Positions 1 to 12,570 of a stretch of DNA of 39,224 nt are shown piece by piece (the first letter of the stretch is position 1; each line of letters opens with the position of its first letter). The notes below the pieces were generated by a model. It saw only the letters and a program-made list of their open reading frames with translations. It was not told the DNA's origin and ran no database searches. The position numbers and the translations under genes were made by a program. This DNA is from Pantoea conspicua. Its GTDB lineage: Bacteria > Pseudomonadota > Gammaproteobacteria > Enterobacterales > Enterobacteriaceae. Location of the stretch: NCBI RefSeq assembly GCF_002095315.1, contig NZ_MLFN01000040.1, forward strand, positions 1 through 39,224. Direction: 5' to 3'.

Positions 1-92
1 ACCAGCCAGACGCTGCGCGCAGGGCCCATTATCAGCCGCTGCGGCAGACGTTTGCCGCGCTCTATCAGCAGTTACTGCCGTTGATGAACTAA
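1..92 (+). CDS. C-terminal end of a gene cut by the window edge, possibly an FGGY sugar kinase
   Basis: An open frame enters from the left edge (codons in phase with position 3) and stops with TAA at 90-92. The 29 visible residues end in LYQQLLPLMN, after a segment rich in Gln, Arg and Tyr (HYQPLRQTFAALY). A C-terminal helix of the type YxxLxxxFxxLYxxLxPLM is common at the end of FGGY-family carbohydrate kinases such as xylulokinase, so that is my best guess. The fragment is too short to be sure, and no other domain is visible. It is convergent with the MFS gene to its right. Confidence 0.45.
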   Translation, partial: QPDAARRAHYQPLRQTFAALYQQLLPLMN

Positions 93-168
93 ATCCCGAC
101 GCTCTTGCCGGTAACGCTCTGACGCGGTATCGCGTTTCGACATCCGTTTGCCGGCCGGTAAAACGACA

Positions 169-194
169 GCCGGGATGAGTCATCTCATCCCGGC
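169..194 (-). terminator. Terminator of the MFS transporter gene
   Basis: A perfect 11-bp inverted repeat (169-179 with 184-194) closes on a TCAT loop. On the minus strand it is followed a few bases later by a CGTTTTA stretch. It lies 14 bp past the stop of the transporter gene at 208. The plus-strand gene that ends at 92 may also use it, although the plus-strand side lacks a T-run. Confidence 0.75.
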
Positions 195-207
195 AGATCC
201 ACGCCCT

Positions 208-1449
208 TCATTCAGCCAATCGCGCCCAGCGCATCTTCCTGGCTCTGCTTTTCGGCAACAGGAATAACGTCGCCGCGATATCCAGCAGGTAAATCAGCGC
301 CAGCAGCGTAATCGCCGCGGCAAACGAGAACTGGCTTGCCAGCAGGCCTATCACCACCGGGCCAAAGCCGCCGACGCCACGTCCAAGGTTAAACAGAACG
401 TTTTGTGCCGTGGCCCGTACCTGCGGCGGAAAGGTATCGGAGATCAGCGCGCCGTAGCCGCCAATCATGCCGTTGACGAACAACCCCATGATGGCGCCGG
501 TGAACAGCATGATGTTCGGGTCGCGCAGTTGAGCATAAACCACCACCATTACCACCGCGCCAAACTGATAGAGCAGGAAAATTTTCCAGCGCGCAAAGCG
601 GTCAGCCAGCACACCGAACAGCCAGATACCGAAAGTCATACCGACTACCGTCACCGCCGTCCATAACCCTGATTTGGTCAGGCTGAAACCAAAGCTGGAG
701 GAGAGGTAGCCTGGCATCCAGATCATCAGCCCGTAGTAGCCAAAGTTCTGCACCGAACAGAGAATAAAGATGCCGAGGCTGGCTTTCGCGGTAGCCCGAT
801 CGCGGACCAGCAGTTTTAGCCGGGCCGGAAAGGAGAGCGACGGCACGTTTTTCACCTGAGCCTGAAAGGCTTCCGGTTCGCCCATGCTGCGGCGAATAAC
901 AAACGAGACCAGCGCAGGCAGCAGCCCAACCAGAAACATGCCGCGCCAGCCGATCACCGTCAGCAGCGGTGGCGTAATGAATGCCGCCAGCAGCACACCC
1001 AGTTGCCAGCCGATACCGACCCACGCCGAGGCGCGATTGCGCTTCTCCGCCGGCCAGGCTTCCGCAATCAGTGCCATACCGATGCCGAATTCCCCGCCCA
1101 GGCCAACGCCTGCCAGCGTACGCCAGGCCAGCAGATCCCAGTAGCCCTGCGCCACCGCGCACAAGCCGGTAAACACCGAGAACACCAGAATCGTGACGGT
1201 CAGCATACGGATACGGCCAAAGCGATCGCTGAGATGCCCAAACACAATGCCGCCGATCACCGCGCCAATCAGCGTCCAGGTAACCAGCGATCCCGCCTGC
1301 GAGGGATCGAGCGCCAGCGACACGCTGATCGCGGGCAGCATAAAACCGAGGATCAGCAGATCAAAACCGTCCATCGCATAACCGCTGACGGCAGCCAGCA
1401 TCGCTCTACCGGGCGTGACGCCGGGTTTACCCTGGGGAGAAGGAGACAT
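208..1449 (-). CDS. Major facilitator superfamily transporter, organic/aromatic-acid symporter type
   Basis: The 413-residue protein has the hydrophobic pattern of a 12-helix inner-membrane MFS carrier. The first helix carries MDGFDLLILGF, the acidic TM1 signature usual in the aromatic-acid:H+ symporter group and in sialate/shikimate-type carriers. The loop after TM2 has the MFS motif GHLSDRFGRIR, and the second half repeats it weakly as GVLADRFAR. The N-terminal region GVGLGGEFGIGMALIAE is the TM4 motif. ATG at 1449 is preceded by GAGGTG at 1457-1462, and a promoter lies just upstream. The substrate cannot be told from sequence. It is a single-gene unit between two terminators. The E. coli region downstream of phoU does not contain it, so this end of the window is outside the conserved block. 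Confidence 0.85.
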   Translation of the reverse strand: MSPSPQGKPGVTPGRAMLAAVSGYAMDGFDLLILGFMLPAISVSLALDPSQAGSLVTWTLIGAVIGGIVFGHLSDRFGRIRMLTVTILVFSVFTGLCAVAQGYWDLLAWRTLAGVGLGGEFGIGMALIAEAWPAEKRNRASAWVGIGWQLGVLLAAFITPPLLTVIGWRGMFLVGLLPALVSFVIRRSMGEPEAFQAQVKNVPSLSFPARLKLLVRDRATAKASLGIFILCSVQNFGYYGLMIWMPGYLSSSFGFSLTKSGLWTAVTVVGMTFGIWLFGVLADRFARWKIFLLYQFGAVVMVVVYAQLRDPNIMLFTGAIMGLFVNGMIGGYGALISDTFPPQVRATAQNVLFNLGRGVGGFGPVVIGLLASQFSFAAAITLLALIYLLDIAATLFLLPKSRARKMRWARLAE

Positions 1450-1480
1450 TATTCAGCACCTCAGAAAGAAAAGTGCCGCA

Positions 1481-1509
1481 AGTATAAAGAGAGTTGCGGG
1501 AGGGACCAA
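1481..1509 (-). promoter_or_regulatory. Putative sigma70 promoter of the MFS gene
   Basis: On the minus strand there is a TATACT -10 (1481-1486), a 17-bp spacer, and a weak TTGGTC -35 (1504-1509). It lies between the phoU terminator and the transporter start codon, so the transporter is probably transcribed separately from pst. The -35 matches consensus at only three positions. Confidence 0.45.
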
Positions 1510-1548
1510 TCGAAAACGCGCAACCGTACGCCAGCGCGGCGTACGGTT
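1510..1548 (-). terminator. Rho-independent terminator of pstSCAB-phoU
   Basis: A perfect 11-bp stem (1522-1532 with 1538-1548) has a 5-nt loop, followed on the minus strand by GCGCGTTTTCG. It begins 9 bp past the phoU stop and ends the phosphate operon. Confidence 0.85.
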
Positions 1549-1556
1549 GGGGTTAG

Positions 1557-2291
1557 TCAGGAGGGTTTGTTACTGCCGTCATCACCCGACAGCAGTTCGT
1601 CGAGCCGATCACCGCCAACGTGGCGGAAATCCTGACCTTTGACGAAATAGAAGATGATTTCGCAAATGTTCTGGCAGCGATCGCCGATGCGCTCAATCGC
1701 CCGGGCGCAGAACAGTGCCGTCAGTACGCTGGGAATGGTGCGCGGATCTTCCATCATGTAGGTCATCAGCTGACGCACAATACCCTCGTACTCTTTATCG
1801 ACCTTCTTGTCTTCGCGGTAGATGGTGATCGCTTCGTTGAGATCCATGCGCGCAAAGGCATCCAGCACATCGTGCAGCATCTGCACGGTATGGCGTCCCA
1901 GCGACTCCAGGCTGACCAGCAGCGGCAGATGTTGCTGGCCGAACTTCTCCAGCGCGGTGCGGCTGATTTTCTCCGCCACGTCACCAATCCGTTCCAGCTC
2001 AGAGATGGTTTTGATGATCGCCATCACCAGCCGCAAATCGATCGCGGTTGGCTGACGTTTGGCGATGATGCGCACGCAGGCTTCATCAATCTCCACTTCC
2101 ATCATGTTGACCTTCTGGTCACCGTCGATCACCCGCTGTGCCAGTTCACCGTCCAGATTATGCATCGCGGTGATGGCATCGGTCAGTTGCTGCTCGACCA
2201 TGCCACCCATGATCATCACCTGGGTGCGAATGTGCTCCAGCTCGGCATTGAACTGACCGGAGATGTGTTTGTTCAGATTCAGATTATCCAT
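1557..2291 (-). CDS. phoU: Phosphate signalling regulator PhoU
   Basis: PhoU is a peripheral cytoplasmic protein that couples the state of the Pst transporter to the PhoR sensor and keeps the Pho regulon off when phosphate is plentiful. The 244-residue product starts [15 protein letters not shown] and aligns along its whole length with E. coli PhoU (about 241 residues). The two repeated three-helix-bundle halves are visible, each with an acidic metal-binding segment ([11 protein letters not shown] near residue 80, [11 protein letters not shown] near residue 185). It is the last gene of pstSCAB-phoU, 17 bp after pstB, and is followed by a strong terminator. The only difference from E. coli is a slightly longer polar C-terminus. 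Confidence 0.98.
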   Translation of the reverse strand: MDNLNLNKHISGQFNAELEHIRTQVMIMGGMVEQQLTDAITAMHNLDGELAQRVIDGDQKVNMMEVEIDEACVRIIAKRQPTAIDLRLVMAIIKTISELERIGDVAEKISRTALEKFGQQHLPLLVSLESLGRHTVQMLHDVLDAFARMDLNEAITIYREDKKVDKEYEGIVRQLMTYMMEDPRTIPSVLTALFCARAIERIGDRCQNICEIIFYFVKGQDFRHVGGDRLDELLSGDDGSNKPS

Positions 2292-2308
2292 GGCGATCTC
2301 CTGTCAAA

Positions 2309-3094
<786 letters not shown>

Positions 3095-3126
3095 TTATAC
3101 AGCGCCGCGCAGGGCAGCGCCGGAAG

Positions 3127-4017
3127 TTAACCGTGTTTACCCTTGGCGAAAATCACCCGCGCTACGATATTCAGCAGCAACACGCACAAGGTAATAATCA
3201 GTACGCCAGCCCAGGCCAGGCTCTGCCATTCGGCGAACGGGCTCATGGCGAACTTAAAGATGGTGACCGGCAGATTCGCCAGCGGCTGCATCATGTCGGT
3301 ACTCCAGAACTGGTTCGACAGCGCAGTAAACAGCAGCGGCGCTGTCTCACCGGCGATACGGGCAATCGCCAGCAGTACCCCGGTGATAATGCCGGATACG
3401 GACGCCTTCAGGGTGATCGCCGAGATCATCTTCCACTTCGGCGTGCCCAGCGCATAAGCCGCTTCACGCATGCTGTCCGGCACCAGCCGCAGCATGTTCT
3501 CGGTGGTACGAATCACGATCGGCACCTGCAGCAGTGCCAGTGCAATCACCCCGGCCCAGCCGGAGAAGTGCTGCATCTGCGACACCACAATGGTGTAGAC
3601 AAACAGCCCGACCACAATCGACGGGGCCGACAGCAAAATGTCGTTAATAAAGCGGATCACTTCCGACAGAAACGACTTGCGGCCATATTCCGCCAGATAG
3701 ATACCGGCCATGATGCCCAGCGGCGTGCCGAAGAAGGTTGACCAGAAAATCAGTAATCCGCTGCCAGCTAAGGCGTTCGCCAGACCGCCGCCGGCGGTAT
3801 TCGGTGGCGGCGTTGATTCGGTAAACAACGACCACGACAGCCCATCAAGGCCGCGCGATACGGTGGTAAACAGGATCCATACCAGCCAGAACAGGCCAAA
3901 GGCCATGGTCAGCAGCGACAGCGTCAGCGCTATCTTGTTTTTGGTGCTGCGCCAGGACTGCATCTTACGCCGGGATGCATCCAGTTCGGCGCGCGCCTGC
4001 ACTTCAATGGTGGTCAT
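3127..4017 (-). CDS. pstA: Phosphate ABC transporter permease PstA
   Basis: PstA is one of the two inner-membrane permease subunits of the Pst phosphate transporter. The 296-residue protein has about six hydrophobic helices and the cytoplasmic EAA loop ([22 protein letters not shown]) that contacts PstB. Its start overlaps the pstC stop by 4 nt (4014-4017), the usual sign of translational coupling. Length and sequence match E. coli PstA (296). Confidence 0.97.
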   Translation of the reverse strand: MTTIEVQARAELDASRRKMQSWRSTKNKIALTLSLLTMAFGLFWLVWILFTTVSRGLDGLSWSLFTESTPPPNTAGGGLANALAGSGLLIFWSTFFGTPLGIMAGIYLAEYGRKSFLSEVIRFINDILLSAPSIVVGLFVYTIVVSQMQHFSGWAGVIALALLQVPIVIRTTENMLRLVPDSMREAAYALGTPKWKMISAITLKASVSGIITGVLLAIARIAGETAPLLFTALSNQFWSTDMMQPLANLPVTIFKFAMSPFAEWQSLAWAGVLIITLCVLLLNIVARVIFAKGKHG

Positions 4018-4976
4018 GATCGCGCTCCTTCACTTTTCGCCAGCCGCATAATCATCAGTTTTGAAATCGCCAGCACGATAAAGGTAATCACAAACAGAAT
4101 CAGACCCAGCTCCATCAGTGCCGCCACATGCACGCCGGATTCCGCTTCAGCGAACTCATTGGCGAGGGCGGAAGTGATGCTGTTGCCCGGCATAAACAGC
4201 GACGGGCTGTCGAGCTGGTAGGTGTTGCCGATAATAAAGGTCACCGCCATGGTTTCACCCAGCGCGCGGCCCAGACCCAGCATCACGCCACCGATCACGC
4301 CGTTTTTGGTGAATGGCAGGACGATGCGCCAGATCACTTCCCAGGTGGTGCAGCCGATGCCGTAGGCGGACTCTTTCATCATCACCGGCGTCTGCTCAAA
4401 CACATCACGCATCACCGAGGCGATGTAGGGGATGATCATGATCGCCAGAATCACGCCGGCTGCCAGAATACCGATGCCGAAAGCCGGGCCGGAAAACAGC
4501 TCACCGACAATCGGAATACCTGACATCACGTCATTAACCGGAGTCTGGAAATATTCGGCGAACAGCGGGGCAAACACGAACAGGCCCCACATGCCGTAGA
4601 CGATACTGGGGATCGCAGCCAGCAGCTCAATGGCGGTGCCCAGCGGACGACGCAGCCAGCCTGGCGCCAGTTCAGTCAGGAACAGGGCGATACCAAAACT
4701 CACCGGCACCGCAATAATCAACGCGATGATGGAGGTGACGAGGGTGCCGTAAATCGGTACCAGCGCACCAAACTGTTCGTTGGGTGCATCCCAGGTTTTG
4801 GTCCACAAAAAGGAGAAACCAAACTTCTGAATGCTTGGCCACGAGGAGATGATCAGGGAGACGATAATGCCGCCCATCAGTAACAGGACAATCAGCGCAG
4901 CCAGTTTGACCAGCGCACCGAATATTCTGTCACCTTGCTTGCCTGGGGCTTTGAATGCCGGCTTGGTTGCAGCCAT
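4014..4976 (-). CDS. pstC: Phosphate ABC transporter permease PstC
   Basis: PstC is the second permease subunit and forms the translocation pore with PstA. The 320-residue protein has six or more membrane helices and an EAA-type loop ([21 protein letters not shown]). Arg and Glu residues in the pore helices, important in E. coli PstC, fall in well-conserved stretches, but I did not align them residue by residue. It overlaps pstA by 4 nt and follows pstS after an 87-bp gap holding a stem-loop, which probably sets different expression levels for the binding protein and the membrane subunits. Confidence 0.97.
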   Translation of the reverse strand: MAATKPAFKAPGKQGDRIFGALVKLAALIVLLLMGGIIVSLIISSWPSIQKFGFSFLWTKTWDAPNEQFGALVPIYGTLVTSIIALIIAVPVSFGIALFLTELAPGWLRRPLGTAIELLAAIPSIVYGMWGLFVFAPLFAEYFQTPVNDVMSGIPIVGELFSGPAFGIGILAAGVILAIMIIPYIASVMRDVFEQTPVMMKESAYGIGCTTWEVIWRIVLPFTKNGVIGGVMLGLGRALGETMAVTFIIGNTYQLDSPSLFMPGNSITSALANEFAEAESGVHVAALMELGLILFVITFIVLAISKLMIMRLAKSEGARS

Positions 4977-5029
4977 AGAAGTCTCAGTCTTCAGGAGTTA
5001 TCAGGGCGACAGTGCGCCGCCCGTTGGGT

Positions 5030-5053
5030 CTGACCGGACCACAGTCCGGTCAG
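5030..5053 (-). other. Intercistronic stem-loop between pstS and pstC
   Basis: A perfect 10-bp inverted repeat (5030-5039 with 5044-5053) has a 4-nt loop and lies 10 bp past the pstS stop. No T-run follows on the minus strand, so it is more likely an mRNA-stabilising hairpin than a full terminator. It would protect the pstS transcript from 3' exonucleases and explain excess binding protein. Confidence 0.7.
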
Positions 5054-5063
5054 GGTCGGTCAA

Positions 5064-6107
5064 TTACTGATAAAGCGCCTTACCAGAACTGTCTTTGATA
5101 TTGGCTTTCCAGGCAGCGCGAATCTGTTCGGTCACGCTCTCTGGCAGGGCGGCATAATCCAGCGCAGTGGCGGTTTTGCTGCCGTTTTTGTATGCCCAGT
5201 CAAAGAATTTCAGCACTTCGCTGCCTTTGGCCGCATTAGCCTGGTCTTTGTAAACCAGGATAAAGGTGGTTGAAGAGATTGGCCACGCATCCGCGCCTTT
5301 CTGGAAGGTCAGGTCCTGTGCAAAAGATTTGCTCCAGTCAGCCCCTTTCGCTGCGTTGCTGAAGCTGGTTTCGCTCGGTGCGACCGGCTTGCCATCGGCA
5401 TCCATCAGTTTGGTATAGGTCAGGTTGTTCTGTTTGGCGTAGGCGTATTCCACATAGCCGATGGAACCTGGCAGACGCTGGACAAAGGCGGCCACGCCGT
5501 CGTTGCCTTTACCGCCCAGACCGACCGGCCAGTTTACGGTGTTGCCTTTACCAATTTTGCTGTTCCAGTCCTGGTTCACTTTCGCCAGGTAGCTGGTGAA
5601 GACAAACGAAGTACCGGAACCATCGGCGCGGCGTACCACGTTAATGTTGGTATCTGGCAGTTTCACGTCCGGATTGAGCTTAGCGATCGCCGGATCGTTC
5701 CACTTTTTGATGGTGCCGAGGTAGATGTCGCCGACGGTTTTGCCATCCAGCGTCAGTTCACCCGATTTAATACCCGGCAGGTTAACCGCCAGCACCACGC
5801 CGCCGATCACGGTCGGGAACTGGAACAGGCCATTTTTCTGCAGATCTTCATCTTTCATCGGCGCATCGGACGCACCGAAATCGACAGTTTTGGCGATGAT
5901 TTGTTTCACGCCGCCAGATGAACCAATGCCCTGGTAGTTAACCTTGCTACCGGTGGCTTGCTGATACTCTGCTGCCCACTTGGCATAAACCGGCGCCGGG
6001 AATGTCCCGCCTGCGCCCGTCAGATCGGTGGCCGCAAAAGCAGATACCGCGCTGACTGCAAAGGTGGCGGCGAGGATTCGGGCTACGGTGCTACGCATCA
6101 GTGTCAT
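5064..6107 (-). CDS. pstS: Periplasmic phosphate-binding protein PstS
   Basis: PstS captures phosphate in the periplasm and delivers it to PstCA. The 347-residue precursor has a classic signal peptide (Arg/Val start, hydrophobic core, SAVSAFA before ATDLTG), with predicted cleavage near residue 25. Conserved ligand-binding segments are present: [35 protein letters not shown] and [10 protein letters not shown]. The first ATG at 6107 is preceded by GGAGGGA (6111-6117) at good spacing, while the ATG at 6098 is too far away, so 6107 is the likely start. It is the first gene of the operon, under two Pho boxes at 6182-6232. Confidence 0.98.
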   Translation of the reverse strand: MTLMRSTVARILAATFAVSAVSAFAATDLTGAGGTFPAPVYAKWAAEYQQATGSKVNYQGIGSSGGVKQIIAKTVDFGASDAPMKDEDLQKNGLFQFPTVIGGVVLAVNLPGIKSGELTLDGKTVGDIYLGTIKKWNDPAIAKLNPDVKLPDTNINVVRRADGSGTSFVFTSYLAKVNQDWNSKIGKGNTVNWPVGLGGKGNDGVAAFVQRLPGSIGYVEYAYAKQNNLTYTKLMDADGKPVAPSETSFSNAAKGADWSKSFAQDLTFQKGADAWPISSTTFILVYKDQANAAKGSEVLKFFDWAYKNGSKTATALDYAALPESVTEQIRAAWKANIKDSSGKALYQ

Positions 6108-6176
6108 GTTCCCTCCAGGGGAGAAAATTCAGGCTCGGGGCCGTTTTAGTAAGAGTCAGTGATTGCTGCAGGAGGG

Positions 6177-6232
6177 AAAATAGGACAGTTTGATGACAGT
6201 GAAATGTAGGAAATATGACAGTTATATGACAG
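6177..6232 (-). promoter_or_regulatory. pstS promoter with two Pho boxes
   Basis: Read on the minus strand, the distal box 6215-6232 is CTGTCATATAACTGTCAT, a perfect tandem of the PhoB half-site. The proximal box 6182-6199 is CTGTCATCAAACTGTCCT, with one mismatch. All four 7-bp units are in an 11-bp phase, and a degenerate fifth unit sits at 6204-6210. A TATTTT -10 (6177-6182) abuts the proximal box, which stands in for the -35 as in E. coli pstS. This indicates PhoB-activated transcription under phosphate starvation. Confidence 0.92.
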
Positions 6233-6244
6233 CAGGCGAAAATG

Positions 6245-6270
6245 AAGCGGGCCCGCGACGGGGCCCACTT
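6245..6270 (-). terminator. Terminator after glmS
   Basis: An interrupted inverted repeat AAGtGGGCCC / GGGCCCgCTT lies 3 bp past the glmS stop and is followed by CATTTTCG on the minus strand. It separates glmUS from the pst promoter immediately downstream. Confidence 0.75.
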
Positions 6271-6272
6271 TG

Positions 6273-8102
6273 TTATTCTACGGTAACCGATTTCGCCAGG
6301 TTACGCGGCTGATCGACGTCGGTGCCTTTGATCAGGGCGACGTGATAGGAGAGTAACTGCAACGGCACGGTGTAGAAGATCGGGGCAATCACCTCTTCAA
6401 CGTGCGGTAGCGGGATAATCTTCATCCCGTCACTGTCGCTGAAGCCCGCATCCTGATCGGCAAACACATAGAGCAGACCGCCGCGTGCGCGCACCTCTTC
6501 GATGTTGGATTTCAGTTTCTCCAGCAGTTCGTTGTTGGGCGCGACCACGATTACCGGCATATCGGCGTCAATCAGCGCCAGCGGGCCGTGCTTCAGCTCG
6601 CCTGCCGCATAGGCTTCAGCGTGTATGTAGGAGATTTCCTTGAGCTTCAGCGCTCCTTCCATGGCGATAGGATATTGATCGCCACGACCGAGGAACAGCG
6701 CATGATGCTTATCCGAGAAGCCCTCTGCCAGGTTTTCAATCAGCTTATCCTGCGCCAGCATCTGTTCAATCCGGCCTGGCAGCGCCTGTAGCGCATGAAC
6801 AATCTCATGCTCTTTTTCCACCGCCATGCCTTTCAGCCGACCCAGCTTCGCCACCAGCATCAGCAATACCGCCAGCTGGGTGGTGAAGGCTTTGGTTGAA
6901 GCAACACCAATTTCGGTGCCTGCTTTGGTCATCAGCGCCAGATCGGATTCCCGCACCAGCGAAGAGCCCGCTACGTTACATACCGCCAGAGAACCGAGGT
7001 AGCCCAGCTCTTTGGAGAGGCGCAGCGCCGCCAGGGTATCGGCGGTTTCACCCGATTGCGATAAGGTGATCAGCAGGCTGTTTTTCCGCACCGCTGATTT
7101 GCGGTAGCGAAACTCGGAGGCGATCTCGACGTCACACGGGATGTTTGCCAGCGACTCAAACCAGTAGCGTGACACCATGCCGGAGTTATAGGAGGTGCCG
7201 CAGGCAATGATCTGGATATGCTCCACCTGGCTCAGCAGCGTTTCTGCGCCGGCGCCCAGCTCGCTGAGATCGACTTTGCCCTGACTGAAGCGCCCGCTCA
7301 GGGTGCTTTTCAGCGCAATCGGCTGCTCGTAGATCTCTTTCTGCATGTAATGACGGTAGATGCCTTTATCACCGGCATCATATTGCAGATTCGATTCGAT
7401 TTCGGCGCGCGTGACCGGCTGACCGGCGCGATCCACAATCGTCACATCGCGACGGCTGATTTCTGCGATATCGCCCTCTTCCAGATAGATGAAGCGCCGC
7501 GTTACCGGCAGCAGCGCCAGCTGATCGGAAGCAATAAAGTTTTCACCCACACCACGGCCAATCACCAGTGGGCTGCCGGAACGGGCGGCCACCAGCAGCG
7601 ATGGATCGCGACTGTCCATGATCACCATGCCATAGGCACCGCGTAGCTGCGGAATGACGCGCAGCACTACCTCACGCAGTGTACCGCCCTGCTTCTGCTC
7701 CCAGTGCACCAGGTGCGCCACTACTTCAGTATCGGTTTCCGAGACAAAAACGTAGCCACGCGCGATCATCTCAGCGCGTAGCGGCTCATGGTTTTCAATA
7801 ATGCCGTTGTGCACGATAACGATCTGCTCTGAAACGTGCGGATGCGCATTGGCTTCCGACGGTTCGCCGTGCGTTGCCCAGCGCGTATGGGCGATACCGG
7901 TTCCACCGATCAGCGGCTGCTGTTCGGCTGCCTCGGCCAGCTTCTGCACCTTCCCTAAACGTCGCAGACGCGTAACGTGCCCCTGACGATCGACCACGGC
8001 CAGACCGGCCGAATCATATCCGCGATATTCAAGACGACGCAGGCCTTCCAGCAGAATTTCTGCGATATCGCGTTGCGCTACTGCACCAACAATTCCACAC
8101 AT
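6273..8102 (-). CDS. glmS: Glutamine-fructose-6-phosphate aminotransferase (isomerizing) GlmS
   Basis: GlmS converts fructose-6-phosphate and glutamine to glucosamine-6-phosphate, the entry step to UDP-GlcNAc for peptidoglycan and LPS. The 609-residue length is identical to E. coli. Cys2 of MCGIVGAV is the N-terminal nucleophile of the glutaminase domain (about 1-240). Two SIS sugar-isomerase domains follow ([13 protein letters not shown] and SQSGETADT in the first, [22 protein letters not shown] in the second). The C-terminus KSVTVE is standard. It follows glmU after 146 bp containing hairpins. In E. coli this leader is controlled by sRNA GlmZ and RNase E processing; that is family knowledge, not seen directly here. 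Confidence 0.98.
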   Translation of the reverse strand: MCGIVGAVAQRDIAEILLEGLRRLEYRGYDSAGLAVVDRQGHVTRLRRLGKVQKLAEAAEQQPLIGGTGIAHTRWATHGEPSEANAHPHVSEQIVIVHNGIIENHEPLRAEMIARGYVFVSETDTEVVAHLVHWEQKQGGTLREVVLRVIPQLRGAYGMVIMDSRDPSLLVAARSGSPLVIGRGVGENFIASDQLALLPVTRRFIYLEEGDIAEISRRDVTIVDRAGQPVTRAEIESNLQYDAGDKGIYRHYMQKEIYEQPIALKSTLSGRFSQGKVDLSELGAGAETLLSQVEHIQIIACGTSYNSGMVSRYWFESLANIPCDVEIASEFRYRKSAVRKNSLLITLSQSGETADTLAALRLSKELGYLGSLAVCNVAGSSLVRESDLALMTKAGTEIGVASTKAFTTQLAVLLMLVAKLGRLKGMAVEKEHEIVHALQALPGRIEQMLAQDKLIENLAEGFSDKHHALFLGRGDQYPIAMEGALKLKEISYIHAEAYAAGELKHGPLALIDADMPVIVVAPNNELLEKLKSNIEEVRARGGLLYVFADQDAGFSDSDGMKIIPLPHVEEVIAPIFYTVPLQLLSYHVALIKGTDVDQPRNLAKSVTVE

Positions 8103-8161
8103 AATGATGTTTTCCTGACTACATGGCTGTTCGCCACTTTCGTTGTCATGCGACCTGATAT

Positions 8162-8241
8162 CCGGCTTTGCCGGTTCCCCGAGCCTTGTAGAGAGTGGGG
8201 ATTATAGTTTTGGCACTGCATCGGCCCGCGCGGAGCGGGCC
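8162..8241 (-). promoter_or_regulatory. glmU-glmS intercistronic region: hairpins and a possible glmS -10
   Basis: A 7-bp stem (8223-8229 with 8235-8241) starts 7 bp past the glmU stop on the minus strand. A perfect TATAAT (8201-8206) follows, without a convincing -35. A second hairpin CCGGC-AAA-GCCGG (8162-8174) lies in the glmS leader. In E. coli the glmUS message is cut by RNase E at the glmU stop, and the glmS leader is the GlmZ target. The layout fits, but I could not identify the GlmZ pairing site with confidence. Confidence 0.5.
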
Positions 8242-8248
8242 GTTAAAA

Positions 8249-9619
8249 TTATTTTTTCTTCTGCGGACGCTGCCACGCTGCTTTGTGGTTCTGCTCTTTG
8301 CGGTTATAGACCAGACCGGCTTCGGTGACATCTTTCATGATGGTGGTACCGGCGGCAATGGTGGCGCCAGCCGCTACGCTGACCGGAGCCACCAGCTGGG
8401 TATCGGAACCGACAAACACGTTATCGCCGATCACGGTTTTGAATTTATTGGCGCCATCATAGTTGCAGGTGATGGTGCCGGCACCGATGTTGACGTTAGC
8501 GCCGATCTCGGCGTCACCCAGATAGGAAAGATGACCCGCTTTCGAGCCTTCACCCAGACGGGCTTTTTTCATCTCAACAAAGTTGCCAACGTGGGCGGCG
8601 TGCGCCAGTTCACTGCCGGGACGCAGTCGGGCGAATGGCCCGACGGTACAGGCGGTCGCCAGATTCGCATCCTCGATCACCGAATAAGGGCTGATGTCGC
8701 AATCGTCGCCTATTACGCTGTTTTTAATGATGCAACCCGCGCCGATTTTTACCCGATCGCCCAGCGTGACCTGACCTTCAATGATGACGTTGGTGTCGAT
8801 TTCCACATCCCGGCCGTGGGTCAGCGTCCCGCGCAAATCAAAGCGGGCCGGATCGCGCAGCATCACGCCCGCCAGTAGCAGGCGCTCAGCCTGTTCGGTC
8901 TGATAAGTGCGCTCCAGCGTCGCCAGCTGCAGACGATTATTCACGCCATCAGTCTCACTGCTGCGCGTCGGATGAACCGCCTCAATCACCCGGCCTTCCT
9001 GATGCGCCAGCGCGATGATATCGGTGATGTAGTATTCACCCTGCGCGTTGTTATTGGTGAGCTTTGCCAGCCAGCGTTTCAGATCGCCGCCGTTGGCGAT
9101 CAGAATCCCGGTGTTGATTTCGGTGATGTTAAGCTGCTCTGGCGTGGCATCTTTCTGCTCGACGATGCCAACAATGGTGCCGTTCTCACGCACGATACGG
9201 CCATAACCGGTGGGATTATCCAGCACTACGGTGAGCAGGCCGATGCCGCCCTGCGGTCTGGCCTCACGCAGGCGCTGTAACGTCTCCTCCGCGATCAATG
9301 GCACGTCACCGTAAAGCATCATAATGTCTTCGTCATCCGCGAAGCAGGGCGCTGCCTGCTGCATCGCATGACCGGTGCCGAGCTGCTCGGCCTGCAGTAC
9401 CCAGTTCAGGGCGCTGTCAGTGAGGGTCGCTTTCAGTCGATCGCCGCCGTGACCATAAACCAGATGGACCTGCTGCGCGCCCAGCCCTTTAGCAGCGTCA
9501 ATCACATGCTGCACCATCGGTTTGCCTGCCAGCGTATGCAGAACTTTTGGCAGATCGGAATACATACGGGTGCCCTTGCCGGCAGCAAGGATCACCACAC
9601 TCATCGCACTGTTAGACAT
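8249..9619 (-). CDS. glmU: Bifunctional GlcN-1-P acetyltransferase / GlcNAc-1-P uridylyltransferase GlmU
   Basis: GlmU acetylates glucosamine-1-phosphate and then couples it to UTP to make UDP-GlcNAc. The 456-residue protein has the N-terminal pyrophosphorylase fold with the nucleotide loop LAAGKGTRM (residues 11-19) and the metal/uridine region YGDVPL. The C-terminal left-handed beta-helix has hexapeptide repeats (for example [15 protein letters not shown]) holding the acetyl-CoA and active-site residues. It ends in the basic tail PQKKK. ATG at 9619 is preceded by AGGA at 5-bp spacing. It is first in the glmU-glmS pair and separated from atpC by a strong terminator. Confidence 0.98.
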   Translation of the reverse strand: MSNSAMSVVILAAGKGTRMYSDLPKVLHTLAGKPMVQHVIDAAKGLGAQQVHLVYGHGGDRLKATLTDSALNWVLQAEQLGTGHAMQQAAPCFADDEDIMMLYGDVPLIAEETLQRLREARPQGGIGLLTVVLDNPTGYGRIVRENGTIVGIVEQKDATPEQLNITEINTGILIANGGDLKRWLAKLTNNNAQGEYYITDIIALAHQEGRVIEAVHPTRSSETDGVNNRLQLATLERTYQTEQAERLLLAGVMLRDPARFDLRGTLTHGRDVEIDTNVIIEGQVTLGDRVKIGAGCIIKNSVIGDDCDISPYSVIEDANLATACTVGPFARLRPGSELAHAAHVGNFVEMKKARLGEGSKAGHLSYLGDAEIGANVNIGAGTITCNYDGANKFKTVIGDNVFVGSDTQLVAPVSVAAGATIAAGTTIMKDVTEAGLVYNRKEQNHKAAWQRPQKKK

Positions 9620-9672
9620 AACTATCCTGAGTGAATTTTTACGGGTGAAAGTAAAACGGTTTGAGGGTGAGA

Positions 9673-9700
9673 TTACTACATTTTTCTCAGGCCGAAATTA
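9673..9700 (-). promoter_or_regulatory. Putative glmU promoter with a NagC-like palindrome
   Basis: On the minus strand there is an imperfect palindrome (9680-9700) with arms ATTTC and GAAAA(T), resembling the AT-rich arms of NagC operators. It lies just upstream of a TAGTAA -10-like hexamer (9673-9678). In E. coli the glmUS promoter is activated by NagC. The assignment here rests on visual resemblance only. Confidence 0.35.
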
Positions 9701-9729
9701 GGCGGGAGGGCGCAGATGGCCTGACAGAC

Positions 9730-9761
9730 AAAAAAAATGCCAGCCCGAAGGGCTGGCATTT
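9730..9761 (-). terminator. Terminator of the atp operon
   Basis: A 12-bp GC-rich stem (9735-9746 with 9750-9761 on the plus strand) is capped by a cUUCGg tetraloop on the minus-strand transcript, followed by an uninterrupted run of T. It lies about 20 bp past the atpC stop. This is the strongest terminator in the window. Confidence 0.95.
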
Positions 9762-9780
9762 CGTGACGCATAAAGCTGGA

Positions 9781-10200
9781 TTACATCGCTTTTTTGGTCA
9801 GTTCGATCACGCGCAGTTTGGCAATGGCTTTCGCCAGCTCGGCAGAGGCCTGAGCATAGTCCACGTCACCGTGGCTGCTGTTCATGTGCTCTTCTGCTTT
9901 GCGTTTCGCTTCCAGGGCGCGGGCTTCGTCCAGATCGGTACCGCGAATAGCGGTATCGGCCAGAACGGTGCTGCTGCCCGGCTGCACTTCCAGCACGCCG
10001 CCAGAGAGGTAGATAAACTCCTCTTCGCCGTGCTGTTTCACGATACGGATCATTCCAGGCTTAATGGCAGTCAGCAGCGGCGCATGGCCAGGGAAAATCC
10101 CCAGTTCACCTTCGCTACCTGACACCTGAATTTTCTGTACCAGACCAGAGAACAACTGATTCTCTGCGCTGACCACATCCAGGTGATAAGTCATAGCCAT
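9781..10200 (-). CDS. atpC: ATP synthase F1 subunit epsilon
   Basis: Epsilon is the small subunit of the central rotor stalk that couples gamma to the c-ring and can inhibit ATP hydrolysis. The 139 residues match the E. coli length. The N-terminal beta-sandwich ([35 protein letters not shown]) and the C-terminal helical hairpin ([16 protein letters not shown] onwards) are both present. ATG at 10200 is preceded by GGGAGGA at good spacing. It is the last gene of the atp operon. Confidence 0.98.
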   Translation of the reverse strand: MAMTYHLDVVSAENQLFSGLVQKIQVSGSEGELGIFPGHAPLLTAIKPGMIRIVKQHGEEEFIYLSGGVLEVQPGSSTVLADTAIRGTDLDEARALEAKRKAEEHMNSSHGDVDYAQASAELAKAIAKLRVIELTKKAM

Positions 10201-10224
10201 AATCTTCCTCCCGGGAAACCGTTA

Positions 10225-12518
<2,294 letters not shown>

Positions 12519-12570
12519 TAGCTTCTCCTCAAAGCCTTGCGGCCTGCCTTTTCAGACAAGCCGCCAGACA

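Noticed and set aside
8223..8259. Plus-strand terminator (stem 8223-8241 followed by a T-rich run)
   Set aside because: No plus-strand gene ends here. The T-rich run is the complement of the lysine codons at the glmU 3' end.
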